From assembly GCA_964577195.1 (NCBI GenBank), contig CAZNYF010000007.1, positions 1-37,033 of the forward strand: a stretch of 37,033 nt of DNA, given 5' to 3'. The DNA is from HyVt-560 sp964577195 (GTDB taxonomy: Bacteria > Pseudomonadota > Gammaproteobacteria > UWMA-0217). The notes below the pieces were generated by a model. That model had not been told where the DNA came from. It saw only the letters and a list, made by a program, of their open reading frames with translations, and searched no databases. This document shows positions 33,673 to 37,033 of this stretch, piece after piece; positions within the stretch are counted from its first letter, which is position 1; every line of letters begins with the position of its first letter. The position numbers were made by a program, and so were the translations under genes.

Positions 33673-33819
33673 AACTTTCTCCAAAACAAAAATTAATTAA
33701 CCGAATAGCGACATTTTATGGGACATTGAGCCGTTATGCTACCCAAGCTTCTAATTTTTTCAGCCGGTAATTTAATCTCATCGCTTGCTAAACTGATCTT
33801 TTCATCCTAAATTCAATGA

Positions 33820-34689
33820 ATGCCCTATTCTAGATCTAGATATCCCAACACCTCAGGTAAAAGAAACTGGGGACGTCGCCGCAAAAGCGGATTTAGTCTC
33901 CGCTGGTTGCCGATTTTGTTATTCGCCGGATACTTTGGTTATTACTACCTCAGTCATCAGGAATCTGTGCCCCTGACTGGACGGAGTCAGCTCGTCGACA
34001 TGGATCGCAAGCAAGAAATGGCGCTGGGTTTGCAATCTTGGCAAAAAATTAAACAAGACTCAAAAATTATCACCAGCGGTACCAATGCCGATATTATTCG
34101 CGACGTTGGTGAGCGTATCGCTCGCGCAGCATCTGAAGAGGACCCTGGATTTGCCTGGGAATTTAATTTAATCGACTCTGACCAAGTCAACGCCTTTTGC
34201 CTACCCGGTGGAAAAGTAGCGTTTTATACCGGCATTTTGCCGGTCGCCAAAAACGTCGATGGTATTGCCGCCATCATGGGTCACGAAATTGCTCACGCGA
34301 TTGCCCGCCACGGCGCCGAACGTATGGCGCATCAGAAACTGGTGCAGTTTGGAACTATGGCTGCCAGTATGACGATGGGTGATATGGGTATGGGTACACG
34401 TCGAGCAGTGCTGGGTGCGCTGGGCGCGGGAGGTCAATACGGCATATTGTTACCGTTCTCTCGCAAACACGAATCGGAAGCCGATTATATTGGCTTACTC
34501 TACGCAGCCAAAGCCTGCTTTGATCCGCGCGAAGCTCCGAAATTGTGGAGACGCATGGCAAAAGCTTCTGGCGGCAAAAGCGGTGCGGAATTTTCATCTA
34601 CGCATCCAACACCAGAAACGCGCATAGCTCAGTTTAAAGAGTGGATGCCAAAAGCAATGGAAATCTACAATCAGAATTGTCCGAACTAG
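33820..34689 (+). CDS. M48 family zinc metalloprotease, inner-membrane anchored
   Basis: A 289-residue peptidase of the M48 family (BepA/LoiP/HtpX relatives). A basic N-terminus is followed by one membrane segment (about residues 28-45). The zinc site is HEIAH (155-159) with the third ligand Glu218 in HESEADYIG; GGKVAFYTGIL is the edge strand. Single-anchor periplasmic members degrade misfolded envelope proteins. Divergent from rpoZ. A near-perfect tandem duplication of about 15 bases (34675-34690, 34691-34705) straddles its stop codon. Confidence 0.9.
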   Translation: MPYSRSRYPNTSGKRNWGRRRKSGFSLRWLPILLFAGYFGYYYLSHQESVPLTGRSQLVDMDRKQEMALGLQSWQKIKQDSKIITSGTNADIIRDVGERIARAASEEDPGFAWEFNLIDSDQVNAFCLPGGKVAFYTGILPVAKNVDGIAAIMGHEIAHAIARHGAERMAHQKLVQFGTMAASMTMGDMGMGTRRAVLGALGAGGQYGILLPFSRKHESEADYIGLLYAAKACFDPREAPKLWRRMAKASGGKSGAEFSSTHPTPETRIAQFKEWMPKAMEIYNQNCPN

Positions 34690-34815
34690 AAATTGTCCAA
34701 CTAGAGAACCTTGAAAATACCAATTTTCGACACACTATTAATGTACTAATCACATAGCAACCACTGCCACTTTAAGCAGATATTGCATCAAACAAAACCA
34801 ATACAGGAGTCAATT

Positions 34816-35019
34816 ATGTCTATTGCAAAAGTCACCGAAATTATTTCAACCTCTGATAAAAGCTACGATGATGCGGTATCACAAGGTGTCGCCAGAGCCA
34901 CTAAAACCTTAAAAAATGTTAAAAGCGCCTGGGTTACTGATCACTCGGTATCAGTTGCAGGTGACGGTTCTATTTCAGAGCACAAAGTACGCTTGAAAGT
35001 GACCTTTGTACTGAAGTAA
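34816..35019 (+). CDS. Dodecin, flavin-storage protein
   Basis: A 67-residue dodecin-family protein: SIAKVTEIISTSDKSYDDAV, ARATKTLKNVKSAWVTD (with the flavin-stacking Trp) and VRLKVTFVLK. Dodecins form hollow 12-mers that sequester FMN or riboflavin-type flavins. ATG 34816 has AGGAG 6 bases upstream; the in-frame ATG at 34783 would add 11 residues unlike the family. Confidence 0.93.
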   Translation: MSIAKVTEIISTSDKSYDDAVSQGVARATKTLKNVKSAWVTDHSVSVAGDGSISEHKVRLKVTFVLK

Positions 35020-35073
35020 GAGACGAGCAAATAACAACATTAGCCATATGGCATAGTTTTTTTGTTTCGGATC

Positions 35074-35188
35074 GGGTGCTCTCAAGACTTAGCTGAGCTT
35101 TATCAGGCGCTATCCACAAGAATATGGAGTAGTAGGACAATGCAGGAGCAATTGCCGAGTCGCTCTACACAACAATTTGAGAGCACCC
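35074..35188. repeat. Inverted-repeat element downstream of dodecin
   Basis: GGGTGCTCTCAA (35074-35085) and TTGAGAGCACCC (35177-35188) form a perfect 12-bp inverted repeat, extended by GAT on both sides with one mismatch. Inside, 35129-35160 is the reverse-oriented second copy of the repeat at 18136-18167. No ORF of note lies within. It resembles a short non-autonomous element. Confidence 0.6.
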
Positions 35189-35252
35189 AATCTGGGACAA
35201 AAACACAAGCCAGATTGTTTAAGTTATTGTATATTCGTCCCTAGGGTTTGAC

Positions 35253-35963
35253 TCAAGCCCTCTGTCTCGAACGACAGGCGTTTCGCTGCTGCTTTAAAAC
35301 AAATTGATCGACTACATTTTGAGTTCTTAAGTTTAAAGCATGGAATTTGATGCCCACGTTGGCTACTCCCGGCGCCGAGACTAGATGGCAAACTCTACCG
35401 CTAATATCGAGAGCGTCTTCCTGGTTTCCAGGGAGATTAATTTCCAAGGCAACAATTGATCCGACAGAAGGCATTTGAGCTAACGTGCCCTGCACAAACT
35501 CTATACCACAGCCTTCGTAGGATATATCTACCAAGCAGCCTTGCTGGTTTATATTTTCATGCGTCATCACTAACGGAACCCGTTGAATGGCGATATCAAT
35601 CCGCACACTCCCCCGTTGTTGCAAATATTCCAACTTGTCAGGAATTGCAATACTTAAAATATCACTCGCTCCCGGCTCATCACCTTGAATCGCGGCAAGC
35701 GCGTCCATTTTGATCAGGATCCCTCGATCCCTACCGCCAAGGTCAAAGATTTCACCATCGATCAAGCGACGGTCGATATGCGGTACTCCCAATGTTGAAA
35801 GGTAGAAGCATCCGGCATCTGGAAGTACCTTTAGGACAGTGGTATTCCAGCTGTCTTCCTGGTCAGGAATAACAAGACAGAGCGGCGCTTTACTCAACTG
35901 CAAACCGTTTAAAACCGAGACAATTTTATCTCGATTATCAATCTCGTAATCATGTTCACTCAT
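35253..35963 (-). CDS. PilZ/YcgR-type c-di-GMP receptor
   Basis: A 236-residue protein of the YcgR flagellar-brake type: an N-terminal YcgR-like domain (IVSVLNGLQLSKAPLCLVIP ... GGRDRGILIKMDALAA) and a C-terminal PilZ domain. Both c-di-GMP-binding motifs are intact: RxxxR at Arg117-Arg121 (QRGSVRIDI) and DxSxxG at Asp146-Gly151 (VDISYEG). In other bacteria such proteins slow the flagellar motor or tune envelope functions at high c-di-GMP. No flagellar genes are in the window. AGGA precedes the ATG, and a GTGCTC...GAGCAC hairpin at about 36007-36029 lies in the presumed leader. Confidence 0.88.
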   Translation of the reverse strand: MSEHDYEIDNRDKIVSVLNGLQLSKAPLCLVIPDQEDSWNTTVLKVLPDAGCFYLSTLGVPHIDRRLIDGEIFDLGGRDRGILIKMDALAAIQGDEPGASDILSIAIPDKLEYLQQRGSVRIDIAIQRVPLVMTHENINQQGCLVDISYEGCGIEFVQGTLAQMPSVGSIVALEINLPGNQEDALDISGRVCHLVSAPGVANVGIKFHALNLRTQNVVDQFVLKQQRNACRSRQRA

Positions 35964-36100
35964 GGTTGTCCTACCTGTAACCGTTGTTTAATTGTTTATA
36001 AATTAGTGCTCCGACAGTTATTTGAGCACCCGCGTTTTATTCTTATTCAAGTACCGTGGTGCGGGAAGTGTATAAAGCCGATTTTATCCGTAAGACTTGG

Positions 36101-37033
36101 CTAGTTGCGACTATTTCTTAACCATTTACCCAGAAGTGTACTGGAGTGTTCCTCTCCGGTGAGCACATAGGCAAGTACATCGCAGTTTCTTGCGGACCAT
36201 TCCATCTGGCGTTCCGCCTCGACGCGACCACAAAATAGCAACTGATCGCCACTTTTGATTTCAGTATCATCAATCGGCAGTAATGTTTCCTCGTGTCCAC
36301 GCTTGAGCAACAGGGGTACTACAGCGAGATACTGCTCTCGATTACGAGGATCACGGCGCAGGTCGCGCAATAAAATGGGGCCATGCTGGCAAGCACCATG
36401 AAAGGCCGGCGTAGTTTTTGAACTAATTTCCTGTTGCCAGATATGTGGCACCTCTTCAGTTGTGACACCAAGAATTCTAGATACCAGTGCATTTGCCCAG
36501 TCATTGTCATGCTGCTGAGCCCGATATAAAAAATCGTTCAGCAACGGGGTGCGGATAAACGCATAGATTTTGTGTGCGATGACGCTACCACGCTGCATTA
36601 ACAAATCCAGCTTTGCTGCTTTAAACAACGCTTCATTTTGCTGCCGATTTTGGCGCGCAACGGTAAACACGTCAGGGTTAAGCTCTCTTGCGGTGAGAAT
36701 AATAGAGAGATTATTGGCATCATCGTCAGTACCGGCAACGATGCCAGTTGCGCTGTGAATTCCCGCCTCGATCAGCGTGCTTGCCTCAGTTCCTCGCCCC
36801 TTAATTACCCTGTCAGGTGCAGCCACGTTTTCGGGGGTCGCCTCAACAATGGTAGTCGCCACCCCTTCAGAAATTAGCCGCTCATTGACCGCATGACCAA
36901 AACGCCCGTAGCCGCAAAGAATCCACTTGCCTGCAGGCGGGAAAACGGGGTCTTGTAATACTTCGTGAGGCACTCCCGTCATCCATTCAAACAAGATAAA
37001 CATGCCCGGCGCATGCAGCGCCAACGCCAAACG
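36101..37033 (-). CDS. TrkA-N (RCK) domain protein, C-terminal part of a potassium channel/transport protein
   Basis: 310 codons plus stop are visible; the frame is open at the window end, so the N-terminus (probably an ion-channel membrane domain) is missing. The hydrophobic start MALALHAPGMFILFEW may be the end of a membrane helix. WILCGYGRFGHAVNERL is the GxGxxG NAD-binding motif of an RCK/TrkA-N domain, followed by GRGTEASTLIEAGI, GTDDDANNLSIILTARELNP and RQNRQQNEALFKAAKLDLLM. The C-terminal EIKSGDQLLFCGR resembles a TrkA-C tail. Such domains gate K+ channels in response to NAD(H), ATP or c-di-AMP. Confidence 0.8.
   Translation of the reverse strand, partial: RLALALHAPGMFILFEWMTGVPHEVLQDPVFPPAGKWILCGYGRFGHAVNERLISEGVATTIVEATPENVAAPDRVIKGRGTEASTLIEAGIHSATGIVAGTDDDANNLSIILTARELNPDVFTVARQNRQQNEALFKAAKLDLLMQRGSVIAHKIYAFIRTPLLNDFLYRAQQHDNDWANALVSRILGVTTEEVPHIWQQEISSKTTPAFHGACQHGPILLRDLRRDPRNREQYLAVVPLLLKRGHEETLLPIDDTEIKSGDQLLFCGRVEAERQMEWSARNCDVLAYVLTGEEHSSTLLGKWLRNSRN

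Noticed and set aside
34675..34705. Tandem near-duplicate of AATTGTCCGAACTAGA at the end of the M48 gene
   Set aside because: A simple local duplication over the stop codon; nothing suggests function beyond slippage.

Overview
The window reads as a chromosomal segment of a gammaproteobacterium from a draft assembly; two runs of exactly 100 N (6154-6253 and 9223-9322) are scaffold gaps. Several gene neighbourhoods are ones I know from Pseudomonas and relatives: an endonuclease-family gene, dsbA and cytochrome c4 next to engB; ilvA divergent from rpiA; and rpoZ-spoT-ridA-recG. Together with groES-groEL, omega, SpoT, PurT and a DsrC/TusE-type protein this supports a free-living, respiring gammaproteobacterium near Pseudomonadales/Oceanospirillales. 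I cannot name the genus.

Left part (1-8.6 kb) is accessory. It holds the start of a secreted DUF1800 protein, then three toxin-antitoxin (TA) modules in one orientation (PIN/RHH, BrnT-like/RHH, MazE-like/MazF-like) separated by related palindromic repeats. After these come a DsrC-like protein lacking the usual terminal cysteine, a di-haem cytochrome c peroxidase/MauG-type protein with an Ig-like domain (5' end lost in a gap), and a large secreted lipoprotein of unknown function.

Middle part (8.6-19.3 kb) is mostly housekeeping: purT (interrupted by the second gap), a lipoprotein of the endonuclease/exonuclease/phosphatase (EEP) superfamily, a YaiI/YqxD-family gene with no canonical start codon, a glycosyltransferase, a short very acidic unannotated ORF, a second EEP protein, dsbA, cytochrome c4, engB, ilvA and rpiA. 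Between engB and ilvA four hairpins in a row end in an intrinsic terminator on the minus strand. This looks like a small RNA in the position of Spot 42 (E. coli) and ErsA (Pseudomonas). The ilvA-rpiA gap is filled with repeats and hairpins.

Right part (19.3-37 kb) has a secreted repeat protein with a peptidoglycan-binding tail, a groES-groEL operon with a perfect CIRCE operator, a membrane-anchored di-haem cytochrome, trhP (yegQ), a MITE-like element, a PEP synthase-like protein that keeps the phospho-histidine but has lost the catalytic cysteine, the recG-ridA-spoT-rpoZ group, an M48 metalloprotease, dodecin, a PilZ/YcgR-type c-di-GMP receptor and the C-terminal part of a TrkA-N potassium channel/transport protein.

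The least expected signals are the engB-ilvA sRNA candidate, the TA cluster with its flanking inverted repeats, the shared leader element of ilvA and the cytochrome gene, the degenerate PEP synthase paralogue, the twelve-fold repeat protein and the probable AUU start of the YaiI-family gene.
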